Part shown: piece after piece, positions 1-7,991 of the stretch
Position numbering within the stretch: position 1 is the stretch's first letter
Layout: each line of letters opens with the position of its first letter
NCBI GenBank assembly: GCA_024233835.1
Contig: JACKPC010000007.1
Span: 186,001 to 250,000, forward strand
Direction: 5' to 3'
Length of the DNA: 64,000 bases
From: Leptospiraceae bacterium
Lineage (GTDB): Bacteria > Spirochaetota > Leptospiria > Leptospirales > Leptospiraceae
The notes under the pieces: generated by a model
What the model saw: only the letters and a program-made list of their open reading frames with translations
Databases searched by the model: none
What the model was told of the DNA's origin: nothing
Program-made: the position numbers and the translations under genes

Positions 1-2
1 AT

Positions 3-626
3 GAAGGATTTTCGCATCGAATAGGAAATGTAAATCTTTTAGCTGCAAAGAATGTACAGCTTAAAGATTTGGAAGAAGGTATTGTTCTACTTGAAGGCTT
101 TGCAACAAAAGATTTGACTAAAGCAATAAAGAAGAAAGGAAAATGTGATCCATCTACGTTTAATCAACAATTTGGTATGCAACAAATTCGTATGGATTGG
201 ATGCCTGTTGAAAACAGGAAAGATGACTTTGGGCTGGTTAGCTGGATACCCGGTCTCACCAATAGAGAGGCTCTACGTTCTCTTTCTTATCTTGAAGTTC
301 TAAAAATCAGGAAAGCAAATTTTTTTTCTTTGAAAAAGGAAGAGAAACATATAAAAGTCACCTTTACTAATATTTTAGAACAAGAGCTTCCCTCTGTAAA
401 ATTAAATCTTCATTATGAAGGTGGAAGAGGCAAACCCTCTCCGAGGTTCAAAACCAAAAAAATACCGACCTTAAAACCCGGAAAATCTTATACCTTTACA
501 GTTCCTAAAAGCATCGAAGAAGGACTCGAAGAAAGAAGGAAAGATAGATTTTTCTTAGAAACTATAGAACTTCACGAACAGGTAGGACAGATTACCTTCA
601 TGATAGAACTTTCGATACCTCGATAA
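3..626 (+). CDS. Hypothetical protein, 5' truncated by the window edge
   Basis: The reading frame is open from base 3, so the gene starts upstream of the window; a TTG at 69 lies inside it and is not needed as a start. About 207 C-terminal residues are visible. The last 100 or so alternate hydrophobic and polar residues and contain a Gly/Pro/Lys-rich loop (EGGRGKPSPRF), which suggests a beta-rich terminal domain. I recognise no family motif and see no membrane segment or lipobox in the visible part. A consensus promoter follows its stop, so the next gene is probably a separate transcript. Function unknown. Confidence 0.7.
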   Translation, partial: EGFSHRIGNVNLLAAKNVQLKDLEEGIVLLEGFATKDLTKAIKKKGKCDPSTFNQQFGMQQIRMDWMPVENRKDDFGLVSWIPGLTNREALRSLSYLEVLKIRKANFFSLKKEEKHIKVTFTNILEQELPSVKLNLHYEGGRGKPSPRFKTKKIPTLKPGKSYTFTVPKSIEEGLEERRKDRFFLETIELHEQVGQITFMIELSIPR

Positions 627-645
627 AATAAAGCCTAATAGTTGC

Positions 646-674
646 TTGACGATTTATTAGTCAGGGTTTAGAAT
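646..674 (+). promoter_or_regulatory. Sigma70-type promoter giving a nearly leaderless transcript
   Basis: TTGACG at 646-651 and TAGAAT at 669-674 are separated by exactly 17 bases, one mismatch from consensus in each box. A start site about seven bases downstream would fall only a few bases before the ATG at 685. No Shine-Dalgarno sequence is visible there, so the mRNA may be almost leaderless. The boxes are read directly; use in vivo is inferred. Confidence 0.6.
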
Positions 675-684
675 ATTAAAAATT

Positions 685-1461
685 ATGAAAAATCTAATAT
701 TCTTTGTTGTCGCTTCTTTCTTCATCCTGGCCGCTGCCTTCGGTCTTTATAAACTCATCGGTTCGGGTGAGTTTATGGATTGGCTTGTCGGCTCGCTTTC
801 TCTCATCTGGATGTTTTTTGTAGTAACTATTCCCTGGAATTCTTTTTTTAAAGCCCGAGAAATTGTTTACGAAGCAGAAGTTTCTCGCTTGAAAAATATA
901 AACATCCAGGAAGATGGCTTAGTCTTCGCACAAAAGGTAGCAAAGAGATCTTTAGCTGTATCAGTACTTTTGCATATAGCTTCTGCTGTTTTATTATTCT
1001 GGGTCTCTTACACCCATATCAGTGTCGTGGGTTATTACTCCGCTGTTTTAATCCTCCTTCTTACTTTTTTAAGACCCGGAATTCGTTTCTATGAATACCT
1101 TCATAAGAAATTAGAAATGATACGGGAAGAGTTTCATTATCCGCGTGAAGATGTCGCTCTCTTAAAACAAAAAGTAGAAGAGAATTATTACCTTTTAAAT
1201 ACAGAGGAAAATAGCAATTCCTGGAAAATAGAAGTAGATAGACAGCTCGCCGGCTATTCAAAGCATTTAGAAAAATTAGAGCATAAACTAATCGAACTAA
1301 GTCATTCCATAAAAGAAAACAAAATTGTTTCTGATAAAGAATTGCATTCACAAATAGAAAGCATACGAAAAGAAAACAAAGAATATATTTCTAAGATAAT
1401 CGAACACGGAGAAGTGGTAGAAAGCATTTCTACTATTGCAAAATACTTAAAGAAAATCTAA
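685..1461 (+). CDS. Membrane protein with C-terminal coiled coil
   Basis: A 258-residue protein of unknown function. Two hydrophobic segments lie near residues 5-27 and 33-52, and two more near 88-108 and 112-130. The C-terminal half (about 140-258) is Lys/Glu-rich with heptad-like spacing and is probably a cytoplasmic coiled coil. No enzymatic motif is evident. The ATG is immediately preceded by a good -35/-10 pair and no ribosome-binding site. A hairpin follows about 30 bases after the stop, so this looks like a single-gene transcript. The layout resembles bacterial membrane-anchored scaffold or sensor proteins, but I cannot name a family. Confidence 0.75.
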   Translation: MKNLIFFVVASFFILAAAFGLYKLIGSGEFMDWLVGSLSLIWMFFVVTIPWNSFFKAREIVYEAEVSRLKNINIQEDGLVFAQKVAKRSLAVSVLLHIASAVLLFWVSYTHISVVGYYSAVLILLLTFLRPGIRFYEYLHKKLEMIREEFHYPREDVALLKQKVEENYYLLNTEENSNSWKIEVDRQLAGYSKHLEKLEHKLIELSHSIKENKIVSDKELHSQIESIRKENKEYISKIIEHGEVVESISTIAKYLKKI

Positions 1462-1491
1462 ATTAGATTACTTGAATAATACAAAATTATC

Positions 1492-1522
1492 AAGCCTCTG
1501 CTTCATCTATAGCGAGGCTTTT
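1492..1522 (+). terminator. Probable intrinsic terminator
   Basis: AAGCCTC (1492-1498) pairs with GAGGCTT (1514-1520), and an inner GCT/AGC can extend the stem. A short T run follows (TTTT, then GTAAG). It lies 30 bases after the stop of the membrane coiled-coil gene and fits a Rho-independent terminator, although the U-tract is weak. Confidence 0.45.
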
Positions 1523-1542
1523 GTAAGCGGAAGGGTTCTGGT

Positions 1543-1713
1543 TCATAAGTTGTATTCCAATTTGTGCCGATGCTCGCTGACAAAGGCTTGATAGCCAGCC
1601 CAGTAGAAGGGATTCGCAGGTTGGGTCAGAACACGGTCTGTCGGTGTAAGTATATCGAAAGGACTCATTGCAGCTTCATGTTTAATTGAAAATTCATTAG
1701 CCTCCACATTTTC
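1543..1713 (-). pseudogene. Remnant open frame, possibly the end of a CHAT-domain protein
   Basis: On the minus strand, 56 codons are open between two stops, with no start codon or ribosome-binding site suited to a complete gene. The frame contains NPFYWAGYQAFVSEH, preceded by SPFDILTPTDRVLTQ. The PFYWAGYQAF stretch resembles the final strand of CHAT (caspase-like) domains, which commonly read PYYWAAF-x-L-x-G. The frame overlaps the 3' end of the ankyrin gene in another phase. I read it as a decayed gene end, but the match is one short motif and chance is possible. Confidence 0.3.
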
Positions 1714-2713
1714 CTATGAGAACAGTTCCATCTTTTGGGCTTTTTTTTGCACCGATTCTTTTTAAGGCTTTTATATAATCTATGTTTTTCTCATATTCTG
1801 AGAGGCCGAGATAGGAATAAAACAACTTACATTTCGTTTTGCTTGCTTCTGTACCTTTCGGAGATAATAAAATAAGATTTTTTTGAGTATCTGTATTGTT
1901 TATAGTTCTGAAATATTCCTCTTTTTTCTTACCCTTTAAGAGAGCATGGTAGGCCATTTTTATCCCTGTATCTCTCTCAAAAAAACCAGATGCTTCGTTA
2001 ACCTTTATCAAATCACCCGGATAATTTCCATTTGCATCTTTTTTAATCTCAGCACCGGCATCTAATAGTAAATCCATCAACTCGGTTTGAAAAGATTCTG
2101 AAGCAAAATGTAAAGCAGTATATCCCCTAATAGGTTTTAGATCACCCGAATACGTAAAGTTTTTATCAAGTCCTTTTTTGAGAAAAAACTTCACAAGATC
2201 CGAATTATTATTTCTTACCGCCGCTAACAAAGCATTCTCTCCATCATACACTTTTTGTACATTAGCTCCGTATTTTATAAGGAGTTCGGCAACTTTTGGG
2301 CTCTGGCATTTAAATAAAGCAGGAACTCCGGCATTCGGATCTGCTCCTTTTTCCAATAAAAATTCTATAAGCTCTAAGGCATTTTCCGATTCAGAGGCAA
2401 GAGCTATAACGGTCTCGTGACTCTTATTTTGCAGGTTGATATCGGCTCCTTTACCCAACAAAAATTCTATAAGTAATTCTATCTCAGTTATCTGTTCCGA
2501 CTTCGCACGTTTTAAAGGATAAATCTTAAGTACCGCAGTATGAATAGGCGTTTCTAAACCATAGAAACCATTTACTTCAGCTCCGGCTTTTAACTCCTCT
2601 TCCATACCCTTATACCTCTGCCGTTTGAGATCATAAAGAAATCTTCCCTGAGGACTTCCGCAATGATATAAACTGAAAAGTAATATACCAATTCCAATAT
2701 TCCTTAAGCTCAT
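1697..2713 (-). CDS. Ankyrin-repeat lipoprotein
   Basis: A 338-residue predicted exported protein. The N-terminus is a short hydrophobic signal ending in LYHC at Cys18, a loose spirochaetal-type lipobox, so outer-envelope anchoring is plausible. Residues 40-245 contain about five ankyrin repeats with recurring LLxxGA-D/N-xN elements: LLGKGADINLQNKS, LLEKGADPNAG, LIKYGANVQK, FLKKGLDKN and LLDAGAEIKKDANGN. The last 90 residues carry no motif I recognise and include two Cys. Ankyrin repeats bind protein partners; the partner here is unknown. The gene stands alone on the minus strand, divergent from galK across about 245 bases. Confidence 0.85.
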   Translation of the reverse strand: MSLRNIGIGILLFSLYHCGSPQGRFLYDLKRQRYKGMEEELKAGAEVNGFYGLETPIHTAVLKIYPLKRAKSEQITEIELLIEFLLGKGADINLQNKSHETVIALASESENALELIEFLLEKGADPNAGVPALFKCQSPKVAELLIKYGANVQKVYDGENALLAAVRNNNSDLVKFFLKKGLDKNFTYSGDLKPIRGYTALHFASESFQTELMDLLLDAGAEIKKDANGNYPGDLIKVNEASGFFERDTGIKMAYHALLKGKKKEEYFRTINNTDTQKNLILLSPKGTEASKTKCKLFYSYLGLSEYEKNIDYIKALKRIGAKKSPKDGTVLIGKCGG

Positions 2714-2873
2714 ACCAAAAATTCTTTTATTGAAATAATTATTGTCAAGAGAAAAAATCTTTTATGCAAAACTCTATAAAAAGAAAAATTTAGCTTATAC
2801 TTATATATGAAGTAAACTTTTTGTCCCTAATTTCCAATCCCTAAACCCGTGGTGGCAGTTTTAATTTGACAAA

Positions 2874-2892
2874 TTAGAATCTATAATTCTAA
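2874..2892. promoter_or_regulatory. Inverted repeat upstream of galK
   Basis: TTAGAAT and ATTCTAA form perfect 7-base arms around a 5-base spacer. The site lies in the intergenic region shared by the ankyrin gene and galK, 66 bases before the galK ATG. A TATAAT hexamer (2882-2887) lies within it, so a regulator bound here could block a promoter. No well-spaced -35 box is visible. The operator role is inferred only from symmetry and position. Confidence 0.3.
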
Positions 2893-2958
2893 GCTTACTT
2901 CGGGTGTCTATTTGAAGCAGGGACATCTGCATCTTATTTTATTGAATGACGAATATTT

Positions 2959-4101
2959 ATGGATTCTAAACTTTTAGAGGATTTTTATACTCATTTTGGG
3001 AAAAAACCGGTTCGGCAGTTTGTAGCTCCCGGTAGAATAAACATTATTGGTGAACATGTAGATTACCTCGGAGGAAAGGTACTTCCGGCTGCTATACATT
3101 TTTCAATAAATATTATCGCCTGCCGAACTTCCGGGTCGGGTTATAAACTTTATTCTCAAGCATACAATTCCCTTGTTCAAACAGATTCTCCTGTCCATGA
3201 AACGGAAAATACCTGGGCCAATTATATCCATGGGGTTGTTGACGAATTTCAAAAACGTAATCTTTTGATAGGCGGTTTTGAAATGGCAATAGGGGGAAAT
3301 ATTCCCGAAGGAGCCGGTCTTTCCTCTTCTGCTGCCCTCGAAGTAGGAGTAGCATTTGCTTTGAATGAGTTATTCGAATTAAATTTGGATAAAAAGGCCT
3401 TAAGTTTGCTTGCAAAAGATGCAGAAAATTACTTCATCGGTTTACAATGCGGAATTATGGATCAATTTGCCTCTGCTTTTGGCAAAGAAAACCATTGTAT
3501 TCTACTGGATACTGCCAGTTTACAATATGAATATCACCCGGCTGTTTTTGAAGGTTATGAGCTATTCTTAATTGATTCAAAAGTAAAGCATTCTTTAAAA
3601 GATAGTGCCTACAATACCAGAAGAAAAGAATGTGATACAGCCCTGATGAAAATCCGGGAGAAATATCCGGAAGTCCAAACTCTCTATATGGCAGAAGAAA
3701 AACACCTCGAAGGGACGAATCTTTCCCCGGTAGAGCTAAAAAGAGTTTTACATGTAATAGGAGAAAGAAAAAGAACCATAAATATTGTTGACTCTTTATC
3801 TAAAAATGATATCCTGAATGTTGGTAAGCATATTCTAAAAGCACATGCGTCCCTATCTGAACTTTTTGAAGTATCCTGTCCGGAAACGGATTTTTTAGTG
3901 AATTTCTTATCGAATTCCGGGACTGTCGGGGCAAGGATGATAGGAGGAGGTTTTGGGGGTTGTGTGCTTGCTATAGAAAAAACAGGGGAATTTTCCGGAA
4001 AAGAAGCTCTTCTAAGGAAGGCATATAAGGATAAATTCGGAATTGACCTCCAAATTTATAATTTCCGTATTACGGATGGAGTTCGCGAAATCGGGAGATA
4101 A
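2959..4101 (+). CDS. galK: Galactokinase
   Basis: Phosphorylates galactose to galactose-1-phosphate with ATP, the entry step of the Leloir pathway. At 380 residues it has the family's usual length. The galactokinase signature GRINIIGEHVDY (about residues 25-36) starts the GHMP fold. The GHMP ATP-binding loop is seen as EGAGLSSSAALE near 115. CGIMDQFASAFG is the conserved catalytic-Asp region, and GARMIGGGFGGCVLA near 330 is the third GHMP motif. No galT or galE is adjacent, so the pathway partners must lie elsewhere. The STAS gene begins four bases after its stop, so co-transcription is likely. Confidence 0.95.
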   Translation: MDSKLLEDFYTHFGKKPVRQFVAPGRINIIGEHVDYLGGKVLPAAIHFSINIIACRTSGSGYKLYSQAYNSLVQTDSPVHETENTWANYIHGVVDEFQKRNLLIGGFEMAIGGNIPEGAGLSSSAALEVGVAFALNELFELNLDKKALSLLAKDAENYFIGLQCGIMDQFASAFGKENHCILLDTASLQYEYHPAVFEGYELFLIDSKVKHSLKDSAYNTRRKECDTALMKIREKYPEVQTLYMAEEKHLEGTNLSPVELKRVLHVIGERKRTINIVDSLSKNDILNVGKHILKAHASLSELFEVSCPETDFLVNFLSNSGTVGARMIGGGFGGCVLAIEKTGEFSGKEALLRKAYKDKFGIDLQIYNFRITDGVREIGR

Positions 4102-4105
4102 AACA

Positions 4106-4516
4106 ATGGCAAGAAAAGATTTTTCTACACCCAACTTCCAGTATGAAGGTTCTGAGATATTTATCAGTGTAAGGACGCAAGACCTCCCCTTTAACCTTCC
4201 GGATAATTGTGTAATCATTGATATGAAAGGTGAATTAAACCTTTACTCGACACCTGCACTGAAAGATATACTTGATAATCTTTTAAATGATGATATTGTC
4301 TATATGCTTTTTGATATGTCAGGCATGGCCTATATCGATTCCTCCGGTCTCGGTACACTGGTTGGGGTTCAATCGAGAATTGTAAAAAAGGGAGGATACT
4401 TAAGAATCTGCTCTCCTTCCGAAAGCGTTACAAACGTTTTGAATTTAACCAAGCTCAAACAGATGATGCGAGTATCAAATTCTATCGAAGAAGCTGTCGA
4501 CGAGCTGGGTTCCTAA
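4106..4516 (+). CDS. STAS-domain anti-sigma factor antagonist
   Basis: A 136-residue single-domain protein of the SpoIIAA/RsbV type. The core strand-helix-strand VIIDMKGELNLYSTPALKDIL leads to MAYIDSSGLGTLVGVQ, which carries the conserved Ser (DSSG) that partner kinases phosphorylate and SpoIIE/RsbU phosphatases dephosphorylate. I chose the ATG at 4106 because GGAG (4094-4097) sits eight bases upstream. A TTG at 4043 would overlap galK by 59 bases and add residues unlike the family. The two SpoIIE phosphatases in this window (8-10 kb and 57-58 kb) are candidate partners, though no anti-sigma kinase is adjacent. Confidence 0.9.
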   Translation: MARKDFSTPNFQYEGSEIFISVRTQDLPFNLPDNCVIIDMKGELNLYSTPALKDILDNLLNDDIVYMLFDMSGMAYIDSSGLGTLVGVQSRIVKKGGYLRICSPSESVTNVLNLTKLKQMMRVSNSIEEAVDELGS

Positions 4517-4543
4517 AACTTATTTCTGGAAGTATTTCCCCGA

Positions 4544-5071
4544 ATGATTGAGAAACCAAAAGGATTAAATTCCTACATTCTGGGAATCGGAAGTAATATA
4601 GAGCCTTTCAAAAATGTTCCGGGGATTTTGGATAGGCTTTTGGATCACTTTCACCAAATTCTCATTAGTCGGATTTTAAAAACGGAAGCTATCGGTATGC
4701 TTCAGGATGCCAATCCATTTTTAAATTTCTGCATCTATGTCGAGACAGATTTAAAAAAGGAGCATCTGAAAAATTTTTGTAACTCGATAGAAATGGCCCT
4801 CGGCAGAGATAGAACCGACAATTTAAAAAAAGTCAAAAATCGAACAGCGGATCTGGATATTCTTTTGACACTCCCTTATCCTGAAAGAGTAATCAGTCAA
4901 TCGGAATTGCCGGTAGAGAAATACTTACTTCCAACCACCCTTGAACTTCTTCAGGCACTTCAATTTTCCGGTCTTCCCACATTTTCTCCTTTAGATGAAG
5001 GGCAAGAAATAGTATATAAGAAAAAACTAATTGGCAAAAAACCATTATTCTTAAAAAAGGAAGTTTTTTAA
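4544..5071 (+). CDS. folK: HPPK, folate biosynthesis pyrophosphokinase
   Basis: Transfers pyrophosphate from ATP to 6-hydroxymethyl-dihydropterin, the step before dihydropteroate synthase. At 175 residues it is typical. It opens with YILGIGSNIEPFKN, the HPPK N-terminal strand and loop. The signature appears as ALGRDRTDNLKKVKNRTADLDILL, with the paired acidic residues of DLD that bind magnesium. The usual RxxPRxID version is altered to KNRTADLD. The next gene starts at the base after its stop and encodes a pteridine-reductase-like SDR, so the two form a small pterin/folate unit. Confidence 0.92.
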   Translation: MIEKPKGLNSYILGIGSNIEPFKNVPGILDRLLDHFHQILISRILKTEAIGMLQDANPFLNFCIYVETDLKKEHLKNFCNSIEMALGRDRTDNLKKVKNRTADLDILLTLPYPERVISQSELPVEKYLLPTTLELLQALQFSGLPTFSPLDEGQEIVYKKKLIGKKPLFLKKEVF

Positions 5072-5830
5072 ATGCAGAAGCAGGCAGTTCTTATTACCGG
5101 TGGAGGAATACGCCTCGGTCGAGCAATTGCTCTATCCCTGGCTGAAAAAGGAATAGATATTGCACTTCACTATAATTCTTCTAAAATAGAAGCGGAAGAG
5201 ACTGCAAGGATAATTCGTTCACTGGGTATAGATTGCGAGCTATTTCCTCTCAACCTAAAGGATATTAGCTCTTTCCAGTCGTATATTGAAAAAGTAAAAT
5301 ACAGGTTTCCACACCTTCATATTCTTATTAATAGTGCTTCCTCTTACACACAAAAGTCCATAAAAGATACAGACGAAAAAACATTTGATGAACAATTTCA
5401 AATCAACTTAAAAGCTCCATTTTTTTTGAGTCAGGCATTTTATAAGGTGATAGATAAGGGAAATATTATTAACATCCTTGATAATAAAATCAATTACAGA
5501 CAGTTTCAATATGCTGCATATCTATTAAGCAAAAAAGCTTTAGCCGAATTTACTCTAATGGCAGCTTTAGAATTTGCTCCTGCGTTTCGAGTAAACGGAA
5601 TCGCACCGGGAGTCATTCTTCCTCTGCCGAGTCGAAGTAAAGAATATTTGGATTGGAGAATAAGCGCAATTCCTTTACAAAAAAAAGGTGAAACTCATAA
5701 TATAACAACATCTATCTGGCATCTGATAGAAAATGATTTCATCTCAGGACAAATTTTACATATAGATGGTGCAGAAGGAATAAATTTTACAGGAAGGAAT
5801 GCCGGGGATTATGATCCCGGTAAAATATAA
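5072..5830 (+). CDS. Short-chain dehydrogenase, pteridine-reductase-like
   Basis: A 252-residue NAD(P)H-dependent SDR. The nucleotide loop reads TGGGIRLGRAIA, matching the TGxxxRxG form characteristic of pteridine reductases (PTR1/FolM) rather than the common TGxxxGxG. LINSASSY is the NAG-like strand. The catalytic YxxxK is YLLSK near residues 150-154. RVNGIAPGVILP is the conserved post-catalytic NxIxPG segment. With folK directly upstream (stop and start adjacent), a role in reducing dihydrofolate or dihydromonapterin is the best guess. A general SDR function is not excluded. Confidence 0.82.
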   Translation: MQKQAVLITGGGIRLGRAIALSLAEKGIDIALHYNSSKIEAEETARIIRSLGIDCELFPLNLKDISSFQSYIEKVKYRFPHLHILINSASSYTQKSIKDTDEKTFDEQFQINLKAPFFLSQAFYKVIDKGNIINILDNKINYRQFQYAAYLLSKKALAEFTLMAALEFAPAFRVNGIAPGVILPLPSRSKEYLDWRISAIPLQKKGETHNITTSIWHLIENDFISGQILHIDGAEGINFTGRNAGDYDPGKI

Positions 5831-5832
5831 GG

Positions 5833-7986
5833 ATGTTCAAGTCAGATAAGATACAAATAAAACGCTCTAAAACAGGAAAACCTATCATCCAGGCAGAAGA
5901 AGAAAGGGATGTTTACTATGCTCTGGGCTATTGCAATGCAAAAGATAGGGGTCTTCAAATGTTAATGATGAGACTTCTCGGTCAGGGCAGGCTTTCCGAA
6001 TTTTTAGATTCAAGTGATGAATCCTTGAAAATAGATCTCTTCTTCAGAAGAATGAACTGGGGAAAGGTAAACTTTCAAGAATCGGATCTTAAGCAGGAAG
6101 TCCTTCCCCTAATACAGGCCTATTGTAAAGGTATAAATGATGCATTCTCCCAATCTCTTCCTTTTGAGTTAAATTTATTAGGATATAAACATGAAGATTG
6201 GAAGATAAAAGATTCTGTCCTCTTATCCCGGATGATGGGCTACATCGGTCTTGCTGCTTCCCAGGAAGAAATGGAAAAATTATTCATTGAAATGGTACAG
6301 GCCGGTATCAAGAAAGAGCGCTTACAGGAACTTTTCCCGGATCTTTTACATGAAGCAGACTTTGAATTGATTAAAAAAATAAAATTAGAGCATAGAATTG
6401 TAGAACCATCCAGTCTCTGGCAAAAAGGCCTTCCCCGGCTAATGGCTTCCAATAACTGGGTTGTTTCCGGGAAACGGACTGAATCCAAATTTCCAATCTT
6501 AGCTAATGATCCTCACCTGGAGGTAAATCGACTTCCGAATGTCTGGTATGAAATTACAGCTTTTTGGAAGGATAATTTTGTGGCAGGTGCTATGGTGCCG
6601 GGCTTACCTGCAATTATTATCGGAAGGACCAAGCACTTAAGCTGGGGAGTTACTTACACTTTTATGGATTCGGTAGATTCCTGGATAGAAAAATGTTCCG
6701 AAGGAAATTACTACCGAGAAAAAGAGGGCTATATTCCTTTTAAAAAAAGAGAAGAAATCATAAAAAGAAAAGGTAAACAGGCTAATCATGTCACCTTTTA
6801 TGAAAACAATCACGGAGTTCTTTCCGGTAACCCGGATTCAAAAGAAGAGTCCTATCTTCTTAGCACACGCTGGTCAAGTGCTGAATCCGGTATTCACACA
6901 ATTAATAATATAGGAAATATATTACATTCTAAAACAGTTAAAGAAGGACAGGAAGTTTTAAGAACTGTGGAAACTGCCTGGAACTTTGTATTAGCCGATG
7001 TAGCAGGGAATATTGGTTACCAGATGTCCGGCCTTATGCCGAAACGAAAAAAAACCTGGAGAGGTTTTATTCCCCTTCCCGGTTGGCAAAAAGAGAACGA
7101 CTGGGATGGTTTTGTTAATCCGAAGCAATTACCTTCTATCTATAATCCGAAACAGGGATATTTTGTAACAGCTAATAATGATTTGAATATGTACGGAAAA
7201 ATTATGCCTATAAACCTTCCTATGGGTTCTTATCGTGCAGATAGAATTTCGGAGGTTCTGGGTTCTGAAAAAAAATGCACTATAGAAACCATGAAAAAAT
7301 TGCAATATGATACCTTTTCTGTACAGGCAGTTAAATTTTTTATTGTTCTTCAAAAAATTCTTGAAGAATACAAAGATACTGAAAATGCACAGATTCTTCT
7401 TCGCTGGAATTTTCAGTATGAAATCGAATCAGAAGCTGCTTATTTATTTGAAGAGTTTTATAAGGAATTATATATATTAGTTTTTGGAAATGGAGGAATG
7501 GGTCCGGAAACAATTGCTCATATACAGGGAGAAAGCGGACTGTTTATTGATTTTTATGCAAATTTTGATAAAGTTCTTCTTTCTGAAAATTCGGTTTGGT
7601 TTGAAGGAAAAACAAGAGAAGAGTTATATAGAGAAGCTTTTGAAAAGATCAAGGACATAAAACGAATAAAATGGGGTGAAAAAAATAAGCTGATATTTAA
7701 AAATATTCTCTTAGGTGGTAAGCTCCCTCTCTTTTTGGGTTTTGATAAAGGGCCTTATAATTTACCGGGTGGAAGAGCTTCCGTATTTCAAGGCCAAATT
7801 TATCGCTCCGCCGGAAGACAAACTTCTTTTTTTCCAACGATTCATTTCATTACAGATATGGCAAAACCTACTATATATACAAATATTGCAGGTGGAGTAT
7901 CTGATAGAAGATTTTCTCCCCATTATGCAAATGGAATATTCAACTGGTTGAATGGAACTTATACCATCGAAGAACTAAAAATTTAA
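5833..7986 (+). CDS. Penicillin-acylase-family Ntn hydrolase
   Basis: A 717-residue amidohydrolase of the penicillin/aculeacin/acyl-homoserine-lactone acylase family. These are made as one chain and cleaved so that an internal Ser becomes the N-terminal nucleophile. That residue is probably Ser206 in MASNNWVVSG, followed by the expected ILANDPHLE and by GLPAIIIGRTKHLSWGVTYT. YALGYCNAKDR near residue 29 fits the alpha chain. Most members are exported, but this one begins MFKSDKIQIKRSK with no signal peptide, so it is probably cytoplasmic. It starts two bases after the SDR gene and ends against a convergent gene. Substrate unknown: an N-acyl amide is all that can be said. Confidence 0.85.
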   Translation: MFKSDKIQIKRSKTGKPIIQAEEERDVYYALGYCNAKDRGLQMLMMRLLGQGRLSEFLDSSDESLKIDLFFRRMNWGKVNFQESDLKQEVLPLIQAYCKGINDAFSQSLPFELNLLGYKHEDWKIKDSVLLSRMMGYIGLAASQEEMEKLFIEMVQAGIKKERLQELFPDLLHEADFELIKKIKLEHRIVEPSSLWQKGLPRLMASNNWVVSGKRTESKFPILANDPHLEVNRLPNVWYEITAFWKDNFVAGAMVPGLPAIIIGRTKHLSWGVTYTFMDSVDSWIEKCSEGNYYREKEGYIPFKKREEIIKRKGKQANHVTFYENNHGVLSGNPDSKEESYLLSTRWSSAESGIHTINNIGNILHSKTVKEGQEVLRTVETAWNFVLADVAGNIGYQMSGLMPKRKKTWRGFIPLPGWQKENDWDGFVNPKQLPSIYNPKQGYFVTANNDLNMYGKIMPINLPMGSYRADRISEVLGSEKKCTIETMKKLQYDTFSVQAVKFFIVLQKILEEYKDTENAQILLRWNFQYEIESEAAYLFEEFYKELYILVFGNGGMGPETIAHIQGESGLFIDFYANFDKVLLSENSVWFEGKTREELYREAFEKIKDIKRIKWGEKNKLIFKNILLGGKLPLFLGFDKGPYNLPGGRASVFQGQIYRSAGRQTSFFPTIHFITDMAKPTIYTNIAGGVSDRRFSPHYANGIFNWLNGTYTIEELKI

Positions 7987-7991
7987 AAGGT

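Noticed and set aside
2178..2420. 80-codon plus-strand frame in the ankyrin gene
   Set aside because: Antisense to the repeats; no motif.
2866..2887. TTGACA and TATAAT before galK as a promoter
   Set aside because: The two boxes are only about ten bases apart, too close for sigma70; the TATAAT alone is noted with the inverted repeat.
4043..4105. Longer start for the STAS protein (TTG at 4043)
   Set aside because: Overlaps galK by 59 bases and adds residues not seen in the family; the ATG at 4106 has a GGAG at the right distance.
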